A DNA stretch of 64,000 nucleotides from Coniella vitis (GCA_011317545.1 WUJK01000002.1:3100001-3164000); one strand, 5' to 3'. Shown: positions 48,421-62,228, numbered from the stretch's first letter. The notes: generated by a model from the letters alone, not told the origin. Program-made: numbers and translations.

Positions 48421-48773
48421 GCATTCTCGTTATGGGATCCGCCGGCGGATCGTGGAGGAGGAAGTTGGTGTGCAGCTCCTGGTGTACTAGCCACCGAATC
48501 GTTGGATGGTAGCGACTCCCGTCCCATCATGGTATTGGCCGTGACTGGTGTGTACGGCTGAAAGACCGTGGATTGGTGAATCGAGGGGAGCGGAGGTATA
48601 CCAATAGGCTGTGGTGCTGACGGTGCGCTCGACCTCGCACTTGTGCTCATCAGACTGCCTAGGTATTGCGGCGGGGGCGCTGGGGAGGTTGCAGACGAGA
48701 CCGATGAAGAATCGTATGATCTTGTGGACGGGTTGGGAGATCGAGGATAGGGACTGTGTGACGCTGTGGCCAT
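46113..48773 (-). CDS. Zn2Cys6 fungal-specific transcription factor
   Basis: Nuclear DNA-binding regulator; a single exon of 886 residues from the Met at 48773 (MATASHSPYPRSPNPS). The frame is open to a second Met at 48890 that adds 39 less convincing residues. Order: a Ser/Pro-rich N-terminus; 14 consecutive Gln at about 119-132; a basic KRAYRQRRK; then the zinc cluster CDACRERKVKC-x7-CSECSSRNVKC at 145-173 (spacing C2C6C7C2C6C). A short coiled-coil linker (KQVQDLEKQNERIRKENNTL) follows. The fungal-trans middle homology region spans about 280-560 (YFASVHSMFPILHGRMF, AAWKCLGSAVRVGQDIGLY, RRRTWWTIYILDR). The C-terminal 150 residues are Pro/Ala/Ser/Thr-rich. Target genes are unknown. A 14.8-kb gene-free region lies upstream. 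Confidence 0.92.
48378..48419 (-). repeat. (CAG)14 polyQ tract in the Zn2Cys6 gene
   Basis: A pure CTG run on plus encodes 14 Gln immediately N-terminal to the basic flank of the zinc cluster. Confidence 0.9.
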
Positions 48774-50786
48774 ATTGGAAGCGTCAGACAGCCAGTGATT
48801 TGCTGTATTCTGCCTAACAGCGACGAAAGACGAGCCGACCCGACACTGGACGGCTCGGTGGGCGGCGAGGATAAGAGAGGTCTCGACCAAGTAGCCCCCT
48901 GGTATGAAGTAGTAACATTCGCAGACTGCAAAAGTTTCTCTTTGCCCTTTTGCTACTTCCTGCTGGCCGCCTAGCGCTCAGCCCAACAAGATCACCTTTT
49001 TGAGCCGGCGACTGTCGAAGCACGGCGCAAATGGTCACAGGGCCTCCGAGGTGGTTGCAGGCAGTGGTTGCCTTAGGGTCTTCCTTAAGGCTCCCTCAAC
49101 CCAAGCCGAGGTCTCGGTTGTCGAGCTCGTACCAAGCTGGTGGAAGGCTATTTGGTCTGGTTGATTAGAGAGCTGGCAATGCGCAGAAGAGTGTCTCAAA
49201 AGGTCGTTTCCTAATCCTTTGGAGCCCCCGTCCGCCGGCTGATCAATGTCTTCCCTCGCCACGAGTCCGCGCAGTAGCTTTGCAGCTCCTGTGCGACCAC
49301 GGTACCTTCTGGATCGCGGCTGTCTGCTCAGACCTTTGTCCAGTAGAAATTTTGCAGAGTCTGCAGAGATTCCACGTCTGACAACTCCAAGGACAAAGAC
49401 GGTGCGTCGTTGGCTTCGAGCGACAGCAACGTGTTACTGTTGAGAAGCGCGCTCGTGTTGGCAGCTGCTGGGAACAGGATCGATCTGGGCCGAGGGCAGC
49501 CTCTTTTTTTTTTTTTTTTGGTCTTTCTTTGTTGTCCCCTTCCTGCGGTTTGACGACGAACCCGGTACAGGAAAGGCCCTGCAACACGAAGAAGAAGGAA
49601 ATAGCGAGATACTGTCAGAGGTTTCCGTGCGGAAGATGCGAGCCAGTGTTACCGGACCGGTCGACGCGGGAACTGTGCGGAGGCTAGGGACAGGACTCGA
49701 CGTGACTGAGCCGTGTTGAAGTAAAGAAAAGTGCCTGCCTGATGCTGGTGGCCGGGAGGCACATGCAGGTCAGGGGAAATCGAGCTTGTGCAGGTGGCCG
49801 CAGAAGAAAGTAGACTGTCTAGCCTCCCGGGTGACCGAGAGAGTGAGAAGACGAGCATGATGGGTGACTACCTGCAGTATAATAACAAGGAATGGGAACG
49901 TTCCAGGGACAGCCTATCTGCGCTGCCTGGGCCCCCTCCTCTCGTGGCCCAGGCTAGCACATCGCGCACACTCTGCGACGAGTCGACGGAGCTTGCCATG
50001 AGCCCAACAAGGAGGCTCATCTTGCCTCGAGGGAGTCTAGGCAGCGTGCAATCGGGTGGAGAGCCGTGGGCGAGAAGGGGCAGTACAGAGAAGAGCTTTC
50101 GCAGGTACGTACTCGCGTACAGGTACATGACTTGTACTCCTGGGCCCTCTCGATCCACCCGCATGCCACCCAGGGGTCCCAGTCGCATCTGGGTCAGGGT
50201 CTGTGGGTCGTCGACCAGGGCTCTCCGCGTGCCCACGATGAATCGGAACAATTATCTGGAGAGAGGAGTCCTCCCGGGGTCCCGCTCAGCTTGACTGTCG
50301 AGCGGCGCTGGGCACAGTGGAACAGGGGGAGGAGCGCCCATTGTTGGCGTACATGGCAGCCCTCGAGCCGTGACAAGCAACGACAGGCGCTCGCTGGCGT
50401 GTTTCGAGCCACCAAAGGGTTCGTTGGTGTACACAGTAGCGTCCTTGCTCGATGACCCGACCGCTAGTCATGGAGCCCAAGCCAAGAATGACCCTGTGAG
50501 CAACGGGGGGCCCAGCATAGTACATGGCAACGGGATCCTCACCATGCACAGGATTGGCAATCTTGCGAGTCTTTTTTTGTAACTTTGTAGAACCTGACTC
50601 TTCCACATGGCTCCCATGATATGCTCCCACAAGCGTGGTGTGCTCGTTTGTGTGGGTGTGAATATTGCATTCTTGCATCCGCACCATCAGACAGATGGCT
50701 TTGTGGCAAAGACGACTTCGTTGTGTTTTGACTAGGCGGCACCCCGCGTCTAGTTCGGCAGGTCTTGTCGAACGGGCTTTAGCTCC

Positions 50787-50814
50787 TTTTTTTTTTTTTT
50801 TTTTTTTTTTTTTT
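50787..50814 (+). repeat. T28 homopolymer
   Basis: An uninterrupted run of about 28 T in the upstream desert of the Zn2Cys6 gene. Confidence 0.9.
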
Positions 50815-53800
50815 GGCTGGCCTGGGTGGGGGTGGGTTGTCTTTGATTTTTGTCTTCCTCTTGTATCGCTTCCATGGCTCAAACACTAGACTTGTCGGCT
50901 CCAAGACGGCAGCGCTAGCAGGGAGATCGACCGAGTAGTCTGAACTAGATCTGCCTAATTAAATTTTGGCTTGATGAAGGGGGCTCTAGAGGAGCTCTGC
51001 CCCATCATGTCGGGAAGGGCAGGCAGGAGGAGGGCCGACAAGGAAGAGAGCGATATGGGCAAGTGGATCACTGAAGTCGGCCAGTCGGATACCACTACGA
51101 AGAGATGGATGATGTACAAAGACCAGGAAGCATCCCAGACGTTTGCGCCCTGCTGCCGTCTTCTTCCCACTTTCCCTCTGCCCTCTTTTGTCTCTCTCTC
51201 ACATGCATGTTTTCACGCTGTTCCAAACGGGAAGCAGGATGGTGAAGTCTGCAGCACAGTAGAAACGAATGGAGCGGCGGCAAGGCGTACCGAGATCATG
51301 TTCATGCGAATGAGGGGCCACTCTGTCTTCCCGGAACGCAGAGCGACCACTTGTCAAGCTCGTCCGAATTCTGTTTATAGCTGCATCTGCCAGCCTTGTC
51401 TGGGGATAGTGGCCACATGGCCTGATAATGACACTTGCTGGCTGCGTGTACTTGGCAGGCGAATGAAGGCAGCTGCAACAAGGCCAGTAGGGGCACGGCA
51501 GAGTCAAATCATGTGTCCTTGACGGGAGAGCCCCCGGGGGACCAGGCGGATGCTCTCCGAGCGCTGGCGAGCTAGCCGCCAAGGTTTTCATCTCTGCACA
51601 CTTGTCCCCAGATTAACGCATCTTGGCATACGGTTGGGCATTTAGCAGCAGCGATGAGCCACCGCTTGCCAATGCAGTCTCTGCTGCACTCGGTGCGCCT
51701 TCTATGTTGCTGTCGCCAGTCTGGGGCGGGCAGAGGAGGGCTGTGCGCTGGCTATCTGTATGTCGTGGTGTCGGATCCTCACATGCACATCACTGACATA
51801 GTAACAGCACAAAGGCTTGAAAGCAGTAAGCTTGCCATGCGGTCAGCTGCCACGGCATGGACAGGCAGGAAGGAGGTCGCCTGCGATTGGCGGGGCCAGA
51901 GTTTCGGGAGATTTGCTGATTGGAGTCGTTGGCCGCGCCGGGGAATATTCCCAACTTTTCTGGGTCTGGGTCTGGGTCTGGGTCTGGACAGACAGGCATG
52001 TCTCTGACCGCGTGGGAGCCGTAGAATCGGTCCGGATCGCCCTCGAGATTTGGGAGAAAATGAGATGCTGGGCCGGGTATGCGGGCAGACCAGATGTCCA
52101 GTCGCTGCTATGTAACGGCTGCCACCCACCATGCATATGCCAGTCAGTCATTGGCGCTAGGGTCGCTGCAGTACATAGTACAGCCGCTAGTTGGTGGCAC
52201 CGGGCGAAGAGAGCAACTAACTGATGGAGACGGAGCGAGAGAGCGAGATGACTCGCTCCAGGCTGTGGCCTGGTTCCCATTGCCCTTCTGGCCAGCCCTC
52301 TTGCACATAATTTCAGCAAGGCGTTGGCTCGGACGCGGACTGAGTCTGTGGCGTCTGGAAGGCGCTGCCGCCGCAACCAGCCACCGCATGCTGTCGGGCT
52401 TGGAACTGCGTCAGCCTCGGCGGATGCCAATTGCAGCTTGATTACAGGAGCCCACTGTCCGACATAAGCGTGCCGGCAGAGCCTAGCAGCCGCCTCTGTG
52501 ACACGTGGTCTGCGTTGCTGTTAAGCTTTCCGAGACAGTGCTATGAGTTTTGAGTTTCGACCAGGCGTATATTGTCTGTCATCGTGCTCTGTTGTGCTTT
52601 GCTTTTGTGTGTTCTGCCGCCTTGTGTGTCGCAACAAGCGTATATGAGCAGTGCAAGAGACGAATTTTCTTGCTTTCTCTCGTATTTTGCAAAGAAAAGA
52701 GGCAGGATGCAAATGGAAATAGATGTCTTGGCAGGCTTTAGAGACAAGTCGCTGGCTTGCGCCTCATTTGTGCATCGTGCTCCGAGGTGCATGCTACACG
52801 GTGGAAGCCACGTGCATCTATGAAGTATGCCTTGCACCACTGCAAGCTGCTCTCTGCGAGAAAAGGGGCACAAGGAGTGGCGCCGTCCTCAGTCGACAGC
52901 AGCATTGTATTTGTGCTACTTGGAAACGGCAGCGCGTCTCGTGGGCTGGGCCCGTCGTCGTATAAGACGCAAGTCATGACCGACTCGTACGGACGGAAGG
53001 CGGATCGGCGCTTCGGCAGCGACTTGTCAACAGTGCGTGGCGTTTTAAATTGCTTGATAGCTGGCCCCGCGAAAAGCCGACTTGAGGATCGTGCGTGAAC
53101 ATATCTGAGCACTGATAGCTCATAAACCTGCCGGGGGCAGAGCAGCGGCGCCAAAAGTAAGCGGCAGCGGTGGCAGAAGGCAGAACATGGTGAAACCCAG
53201 ACAGCCTTCCTTGTTCTGGAAGCTCTCTGGAAGCTGCACGGCAGGCGAGTCTGGATGCCGGTGCATGGCTTGACGGCGCGCCAACGCACCGCCAAGACAC
53301 CATGCTAGTCTGGCAGACGGAGTGCACACAGAGGGATGCGAGATTTCAGAGCTGCCAGCCTGTCGAGTGCTGGCGCAGGCCTGCAAGACATCTGCCAAAC
53401 CTGCAACGTACACCCAGCAGTCAGCTTCTCGGAATTCATCTTCTGGACTTGCCGCGTGAAGCCGTAGACAGTAGCAGGGCGGAGGGGCAAGACAAACTTC
53501 AAGCTCGTGGCGCAACAGGCTGTGTGCATGGGCAAGAGAGGCCCGCGATGCTGGCCTGGCTGGGCGGCTGGGTGGCTGGGTGGAGGTCAAAGTTGGGGGG
53601 CCGGATGGCCGGTCGCACAGCAACCCCCACGGAACTCTGCCAGCTACACCAGCCGTGAGTACCACTACTATGTACTAGGTTTGTACAGTATGTACTGTGT
53701 ATGGGACTTAAGGTACGCTTACGGTACCTGTAACTCAACTCTCGCTCGGCCCAGCCTCGAGTACCAGATAAGTACCCGCCTCTGTTTCCCTGCCACCAAC

Positions 53801-55798
53801 CACCTAGGAAAGTAAGAGCAGCTTCAAAACTCTGGCGCCTCCTTCCTGCTATATGCCAAAAATTGTACTTTGTAGAAAGAGCAGCCCTGCAGCCCTGCTA
53901 GTGTATGTAATCAACCCACTTAATCGCGCAACCTGCCCCCCGCGTTACACAGAGCAGCGGCAGCGGCAACGCCAGGAGCAGCATCGCACACTCTTGACTT
54001 CGGCATCACGACCGCACCGCCGTCTCGGCTTGCATGGCCGCCACCGCAACCATCTGCGAGCATGACACGCTTGGCACGACCCCAGCGCCAATCCGTGGCC
54101 CTCTTTGGACAAGTACGGGGCGCGTGTGCATGCCACTGCCACCAGCTGAGTGTTTGACGACATCCGGCCGCCCTTTACAGCACGGACGTACAGTTCGATT
54201 CCTTCACAAAGCTGACTTGCTTCACACAGGACATACTATTAGTACTTCCTGGGCACGCGGTGATACTGCCCAGCTGGAGCCCTGTACTCGAAGGCACGCC
54301 GCCCAAATGACGTCTGCTGTCAGCACTGGCAGCAACAGAGTTCCCAGCCTGAATCCAAGGCACTGGTGCGCACTTCGCCCAGAAAGGAAGTCGATCGCGC
54401 ACAGAGAATCCTTCTCATCTTCGGCCGCAGTCCACCAGGCCGAGGTCCAGAACACGCTTGCTCTGCAGAAGGGACTCCCCCCCCCCTCATTCCTCCGGAC
54501 TGTCGCTGTAGGGCCCAGTGACCCGTCATCTCGCTCCCCTGCCAATCTGCAGCCGACGCTGGGCCCCGCGCCCCCATCCAGCAGATGAGGCCAGAAATGA
54601 GCAGCGGCTGCCCTTCCAGCCAGCCCAGCCAGCCCAGCCAGCCGGCTGACAAGGCCATGCCCGTTTGGGCCCGACAAGATCCAGCAAGCAATATCGCCTC
54701 GAGCCGTATCTCTCACGCCCAAGATGAGTTCATACTTGTTACGGTCAAAGATCGTCGTGTCCCAAGATGGCAGATTAGCATCGACAAGATCCCGCCGCGT
54801 CATGATTGCACACCACCGCCTGATCTTGCTAAATATAAGAAGCCATCACCTCGGCTGGCTCCGCCGGATGTTGAGCCCGAGTATTATTCCGGAACCCCTT
54901 CCCAAACGTTGCATGGTCCCAGAATGCCCACTTGGAGCCCGGAACATGGATGTATACCGTCTACTATGTACTGCAGGGCTGGTACTATGTACATGACACA
55001 CACTCGTGAATGCTCCTTTGCATTGTGCCGTGCTTGTCACTGATGACCAAGAAAGGCGGTAGGGCTCAATCCAGCACAGGAATGACAGTTTGACAAGGAG
55101 GAGAAGCTGAACGAGCGTAAACACAAAAGGAAAAGAACAGGGGTCAATGCATGGCTGTCCACTTCACAAAGCGTGTACTATGTACAGCAAACTACATGCT
55201 AAGTACAGAGTTGCAAGCTTCCCATGTGGTTGGAACCTTCGGCACAACCCTCCCAAAAGCCGCTTGGCCGGATGCCGACTTGTCAACGTCAAACTGCCAC
55301 AGCCCTGTCAGAGGGCCCCCCGGGCGCCTCACATGAGTGGCTCCGCCGCCAGCGCTGCGTCTTGCGCCATGGCTAGCCTATCCGCTCTGCCTGCCTGTCT
55401 CGCAAGATGATTTCAGCGGCTCAATTGCCCGTGGATTGTTACCTTGGTGCATCTTGACTGGCCTCGTGACCCAAACGGCAGCACGAAGCGAATGCGGTCC
55501 TTTGCGCAAACCTTGAAAGTTACCTTCTCTTGGGTACCAAAGTGGAAACCAGCTCGCCTTAGCCTGAACCCATGGCTCGCCGGCTGCAACATGGCATAAT
55601 GCCCCAGAATCCTCCTGCAAAGAAATGTTACCAAGAAGATACCGACACCGGACCATGTCCACGCACGCAAGTGTTGACAAGAGACATGGTACTAGTGCAG
55701 ATCCTGCCACAATCACGCCCATTCATTGAATCGGCGGGATTTGACGCAGTCCTCACCAAAGAACTCTCCCCCCCCCCCAAATAAAAGAAGAAGATCAC

Positions 55799-55799
<1 letters not shown>

Positions 55800-55860
<61 letters not shown>
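55800..55860 (+). repeat. A61 homopolymer
   Basis: About 61 consecutive A, preceded by a run of C and then AATAAAAGAAG. The upstream AATAAA-like motif gives it the look of a poly(A) tail, but I could not find a flanking target-site duplication or a retroelement body. Confidence 0.9.
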
Positions 55861-55861
<1 letters not shown>

Positions 55862-58800
55862 GGACGGCAAGATCGTGCCGCCAACTCATTCATAAGGACT
55901 TCGTTCCCTGCCAACCTGCCTTGAAATCAGCAGCGAATGTCGCGATATGCACAGGTCAAAAGCTTGAGTTTAGCAAGGGGAGGGGACAGTAACCCACTCC
56001 GCCGCAACTCCGCTCGTGTGGGGCTATAATGAGCCTTTGCACACAGTCAACGAACAGCACAACGCGTGTCCCAGGGGATTTCTCTTGCTAGTCGGTCAGT
56101 GGCCAGATGGGGCATGTTCTACCAGGGCCCAAGACAATTCCAGATGACTGACAAGGTCTGCAGCAGGGCCGCAGGGAACCAAAACCTTGGCTCTTGGTCC
56201 ATGGATATCAAACGACCACATAGGCTTTGTACGTTTGTTGGGACAATGATCCTGCAGTTAAGCGACTCACCGAACATCCCAGTCCATTTTGACCGACAAG
56301 TCTTTTGGGCATGACATTCCAGTAGTCGCCATTCAGTCATTTCATAGTACTATGTACGAGTACTCTGTAAGTGAGGCCCTCACCGTTCCTGCTTCTACAT
56401 GGCCGGCTCCTTGAACGTTCTCTGGTTTTGCCATTTGTTGGCCCAATGTCTTGATTTGTGCATGTACTCCTACAAGGCAGCGTGACGACCATGAACTCAA
56501 GAGCCTGATATGATACACAGTAGCGTCAAGAGGTCCCAAGACCATGGGAAATGCCGATCTTTATTTCACAGTGCCTACTTCCCGGATACGGGGCAGTCCA
56601 GAATCCTCTCATGCCGGAAATCATGCTACCATGTAACATAGACATGGTGCAGCACAAAAGCCGAGACCTGTATCGTGGGTCTGCAATTCACCTTTTCCAA
56701 CACTTCAGGGATCAGCGAGCCAACAAGAAACATGATTGTGCAGGGAAGAAAAACATCCGCATCCTGACAAGGCTTCTTTTACTCGAGTACCAAATGTAGC
56801 TGATTAGGGGCTTCTGCTAGACCATCAGGACTCGCTAGGCTTTCGACACCACAATTCCGTCATCAGGGACCAATACCACGTCCCCAACGCCTACTCATCA
56901 CACACAGTACTGCATGTGTACTACTCATGTATGCAACTCCTGGCGGGCGGCGCTCTCGGTCTCTGCACAAGCCCTGCAGCCTGACGTATACAGCCTTAAC
57001 GTCGGTATTATAGCCCCACGGTCGCCTCTTCGGCGCGCGGGAAACGGACAGTCGTGCCCTGATGGTGCACAATACGTGAGGGGGGGCCCGGGCGGGCACC
57101 CGACTCAACAAGAAGACTCGCAATTGCACGGTTTGGACGCCATGCACCTCGACCCTGGTCTCGCTTGGCCGGCGCAGTTCAAAACGCGTGAACCGTGATC
57201 GCGGGAGATATGCCCGATGGAGGATTACAGGCCGCAAGGTTAGGGCAGTTTTGAGCTAGCCGATTGCCGAGCAAGCCTGGGCCCAGAGGGGTGGTGTGTT
57301 ACCGTGACACTGCTGGGAAGGATCGGTAAAGCAATGCGTGTCAATCCTAAAATAGTCCGCATTGGGAGAACGTTACCGCCACCGAGAGTCCAATCAAGTA
57401 GCTCCAAGCTACAGAGTACTGGGTCAAGTTCTATCCCACTCCCTTGCGACCCCCCCCCCCCCCAAAAAGGTAAGTTCCGCAGCACATTCATCAGCAACCA
57501 CTCAGCTGGGCAACATATACTTTAGCACACCCATGGCCACCACGCCATTTCAGCACATGTTGTCCAGCGAACCCAAAGCCTGCCAACTGGCAGACCTGCC
57601 GTGATAGCGCTCTCACCAACGTTACTATCGACAGAGACGAGACCGCATACCTTATTATTTTTAGATAAGGGTGTTGCACACCTCAACGGGGTCTGGAGCG
57701 GGCGGCCAGGACCAGCACGAATCTCGCATTCGCGTCCTCTATCGAGCTGTGGGCATACATACTATGTAGTGCATACTTCTGCATTAGTATATGCTCATGT
57801 ACTAATGAATGCATTATTATGCAGGGTTAGCACGGCTCTGATGCCAAAGACTGCCGAGTGCGCAGCAATTCTCTCTGTGATGGAAGTTGACGACATAGGT
57901 ATAGTACCATTTCCACTCGTGCTGCCAGTTGGTGGATCATTTCACAAAAGAAAAGCGAAAAAGAGAGAAAAGGAACCCCCCCCCCCTCTCTCTCTCCCCT
58001 CTCCACCGTGAGCCGAAGCACACGAGTCGTGACAGCCGTTGCAGGGTACTGATAGTATGGTATTATGCATGCCATGGTGATTACTCTGGCGCTATCATGA
58101 CTGGCGACGCACAGTGTGTTATATTGCGCGTGATGATCTTATCATGGTCTGAGGCCTCCATTGATGGCGCTCCCTAATTTGGTATGTCCAAGAGGTTGTC
58201 AAGTGTACGATGTAGACTGCTTTGTAACTATGTAGGTGGCTGTTAGTCAGTATGCGGAGACCGTTGATCAATCTTACAGTGTACATAGTACTCTATAAAG
58301 CGTGCAACTGACGTGTAGCCACAGACGCACGTGCGTGATTTCCACTTCTACTTTTTGGCCTCCTCGGTCACATACCTTAGGTAGTCTCTGGTTGCGAGAA
58401 GAAATCCGTCCTTCTTGGGAGAGGGGGGGGGGGAGGAGTGGGTTTGTCGTCGGTCTTTTAAAGGTTCTTTTCTTTTTTCCTTCTTCTTCTTCTTGTCCAT
58501 GCACACAGACACGGAAGGTAGTATTCTTCAATGTAATTTTGTTCCCCTTCTTTTCTTTTTCTGCCCTTTCTTTCCCTTTGCCCTCTACGCCCGTATAGCG
58601 TGGGGGAAATTGGTGGGGTTTTCGGTTTTTGCTCTGTGCAGTGGGGGTGTGGATGGTATCAAAGCAAAAGCGGGAGGAATGAGGAATGTCCGGGGTGTGG
58701 GGGGTTTATTGTCTTGTCTGGATGGTATTATATTTATTGTATGAGATTTTTGGATGGACGTCGTCAAAGTTATATGAAAGACTATCTTTTGGGGAGATAT

Positions 58801-60748
58801 TAAAAAAAAAAAAAAAAAAAGAAGCAGGAAAAAAAAGGAATTGCTTATTCTTAAACGGTGTCACTTCGGGGGGAAAAGGGGGGGGGGGGGCGTGGCTTTC
58901 CATATGGACCTGTCGTTGGTGACATTTCCCGTCTTGGAATCCTTCTTCTCTCCTCAAACGAACTTTTGAAGGATTGAGCTTCCCAGATAACAATGGAAAG
59001 AAAACGATCTTGCCTGCTATGCAGAAGAATGTAGTATTCTTCAGCAAGAGTTTGGACATGTATTGTGTCGAGGATACAGATAACCTGAACTATCAGGGTT
59101 AGGGTATGATTCGCTCTGTGTAGTGTACCCTGTACGCAGTGTGACTTGAATACCGCCACTCACTTGTATGTTTCTTTTGTATTAGAACTTAGATAGACAA
59201 CACACTCATTTTTAACCTTACTTTCTCGCCCTGATTCACAGAGACTATTCTCATCGACATATTGCTATGCGAATGGAAGCACTATCCGTGCTTCCGAACG
59301 GGTTAGTGGGGGGTAGCTTATAAGTAGAGCGAACGTATTCAGGTACAATAGTACTCACAAGTTTGTTGATTGAATCACGGCCGTATGAAAAAAGGGGGGA
59401 GGGGGCTCTTCCTGCTTCGTTTTTTGAAATTGCCACGCTTTTTGTATTCGGAAGCAACATGTACAATCCGTTTAAATAGTGTTGTGGTAGTTTGTGTGCC
59501 AGCTCCAAAACCCATGAGCCAGAAAAGCCTAATAGACTTGGGTTAAACTGAAGCAACATTGTTGTTGATTTGTTTTTGTTATCTATATATATCTATATAT
59601 ATGCGTGTGTGTGTGAATATATGTGTATATCACTCATCAGTCTCACTGCTCGCTCACTCGAGTCAGAGAGCCCTTATGGGAATTGTGTTCTGAATATATG
59701 GATTGGCGGCAACTTTTAGACCAATGACTACTATGTAGAGCATCGTTGTATTTGTATCTTTTGGAACGGGCCTCAAAGTTGAGCCCCCCGGGGGCCGCCT
59801 TTCCCACATCAAACGGTCTGTGAATCTCTGTAGTATTCCCATGTTTACACCGTTGGTAGCGAAACAGTCATATGTATAATTTTGATTGTCCATCGTCTAG
59901 GGGTTGTTGGATGATATAGCTGGCTCGCGCACTGAATCCCTCCCCTGCCCCCTGCCAAAACCCACCTCAGTAACCCCCTTCTTTGAGAGAAAGAAGCGGG
60001 GAGATGGGAGGGGGGTGTTGACATGTTTCGTTGACCGAGGTTGTGTCTAGTATCTCATCCGAATAGCAACACACGGGTTCCGACCGAGGCACCCTAGAGT
60101 TATGTTCATGGCAGTAGTAAGAGGAAGACGCCAGAAGAAGAGGAGGAGGAACAGGAGCAGGATGAGGAGGAATAAAGTGCTGTCATCTCATCCAATCTAC
60201 CTGTGAACTGATGTTTCGTCTCAGTGTCCGCTTTGGGATCCTGTGTTCTTGGCATCATTGCCGAAGCATCTTCCTTGTAAGTGCTTTTGTTGGTGGCTTT
60301 GTGTGTTTTTTTATTATATATATTTCATTTGTGGGATGAAATGGCTTGTCACGCCAACAACATTATACCTACCCCCTGGGCAACTTCAATATGTGTCCAG
60401 TCGTCCCAAGAATCTCGAGACGATTCCTGACGTGCTAGCAGCCGTTGAAAGACCTCCGGGGTGGGGGCACTGCGGCAGGTATGATCCATGTCCTCGTGGA
60501 TTGTATATATATATATGCATATTTGTTAAAGGGGCAGAGAGAGTATGTTTTACTTTCTTCCATGGCACTGGGCATTCTGCTGTTGTTGTTATGGAAGTAA
60601 GGAGTCCGGTAAAGGGTGGCTGGCGTCAGGGTACAACTTGCAACGATCGAGCAAGGTCTGACTGGTCTTCCTACTCGGTGCAGGAATAGCCAAGTTGGTA
60701 CTCTAGGGCCTCGGTAGGAGGACCACCCTTCTTGGCCTTCTGTCCTAT

Positions 60749-62060
60749 ACTATGTACCCTCACCTTATTACATAGTAGCCTGGGCAGAAGCGCACGTACA
60801 AGAAATGCGAGAGCCATGGAATCCTACAGGTTGAAGACGTGGGGGAAGTTCCAAAAAAAAAACAGGGCAGACGCCGCAAGCGAGTCAAATTAAAGAAGGG
60901 GGGGGGGGAATAATACTCTGGAGTGTGATTGCTGTGTGCATACTATGCAGTCCACGGACGAGTTCTCCTTGTCGAAAACTGGCTATACTTCGGATATGCA
61001 CTGTATAAACTATATACATAGTTGTAGAAAGTACACGGGCTGTCCATGCTAATGTGCAGAGTACTGTGCATATAATCCTGTATACTATGTCTGTCTGTCT
61101 GTCTGTGGCTGTCCTAGGCCAGTCAGGCGTCCTGCGTGCCAGCATCTCCCTGATGGTCTCATTTTGCACGGAAGGATCCGATCTGATTTATGCTTTCGGG
61201 CTACTATGTATCCATCGTTTTCGGCCGGCGAGCGAGGGCGCCTCGATCGTGAAATGCCCTCCATATTGTGGCCACGCAAGCTGGACCGGGATGCAACATA
61301 AAGCGGAGCCGAACCAAGCCGGGCGAGTGAGTGACTGGCTGGCTGCCCGGCTGGCTGCCGGATCACTACATAGTACATCCATTGATACTAGACTGAGCAC
61401 CTGTGTACTGCCATGTATAGTCCTACCGTAGTAGAGAGTGTGTATGCATGCCAGCGAGATACATCCATCTGCCTTGTGTGAAGGGACAGGAACGGCTGTG
61501 CTATGTAAGAACTTTAAGAATGGATCGAAGCAACCTCGAGCAAGTCTACAGCTTGTTCAAGCCATGCCATGCCACCATTCTCGACAAGAATCAACGGACG
61601 CCCTGACAAAGACCAGAAAAAGTCCCCCAAGCTTCTAGCGTTCGCTTCCCATTTTTGCTTGGTTCGGCTCGCGGATAAGGCTAATTACTATGTACTCTGT
61701 AGTATACGACAGCAAAGAGGCCGGGATAAATAACAAGCCAGCGTGTACTGTGTAATAGTATCTCTGCTTGCAGCACGCGAGCGGTCTGGACTCTATTGTG
61801 ACACCTGTCGACCAGTTCTCGCCAGGGCCAGGGTATCATTGTCAGAACGCTGTGCGTGGCTTTGACCCGCAAGCTTACTATGTATAGTTGGACTGTACTA
61901 TAGTACACTCTCTCTTTCCCAGTTCCCCTCTCTGTGGTTCTGCTCCCGCGTCCGTGCCTCTCCCGGAGATTACACTGGTTGCACGACGGTCACAGATAGA
62001 GTCGGCCCCCCCCCCCCCTCCAGAGGTCGGTCTGGATGATGCTACTAGTACATACATAGT
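60749..62060. repeat. Cluster of ACTATGTA/TACATAGT octamers
   Basis: Nine copies in 1.3 kb, at 60749, 60769, 61015, 61203, 61367, 61687, 61877 and 62053 plus the close variant ACTATGTC near 61085. Orientation is mixed. Many are extended to TACTATGTAC. Confidence 0.7.
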
Positions 62061-62228
62061 AGTATGTGCAGAGACTTGCCCATTCAACGGCCAAAAGTAC
62101 ACAGTAGGGGCAGTCTCGTATTCCCAGACATTGTGCGCACTTGGTCTAATGGAAACGCGGCATTGCGGGCTTCTCTCTACTATAATACATGGTATATCTG
62201 AAGTGTTAGCGAGTGGCAGTGGTTGTCG

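Noticed and set aside
49246..49687. Possible two-exon small gene divergent from the Zn2Cys6 factor (ATG at 49246, donor 49402, acceptor before 49571, stop 49685-49687), 90 residues with an Arg/Ser-rich, mitochondrial-presequence-like start
   Set aside because: The frame joins cleanly, but the product resembles no family I know and such joins arise easily by chance in GC-rich DNA. It would need transcript support.
54034..54588. 184-codon frame on plus strand in the large desert
   Set aside because: Composition looks like translated GC-rich noncoding DNA: no motif, no signal peptide, and overlapping frames of similar length on minus.
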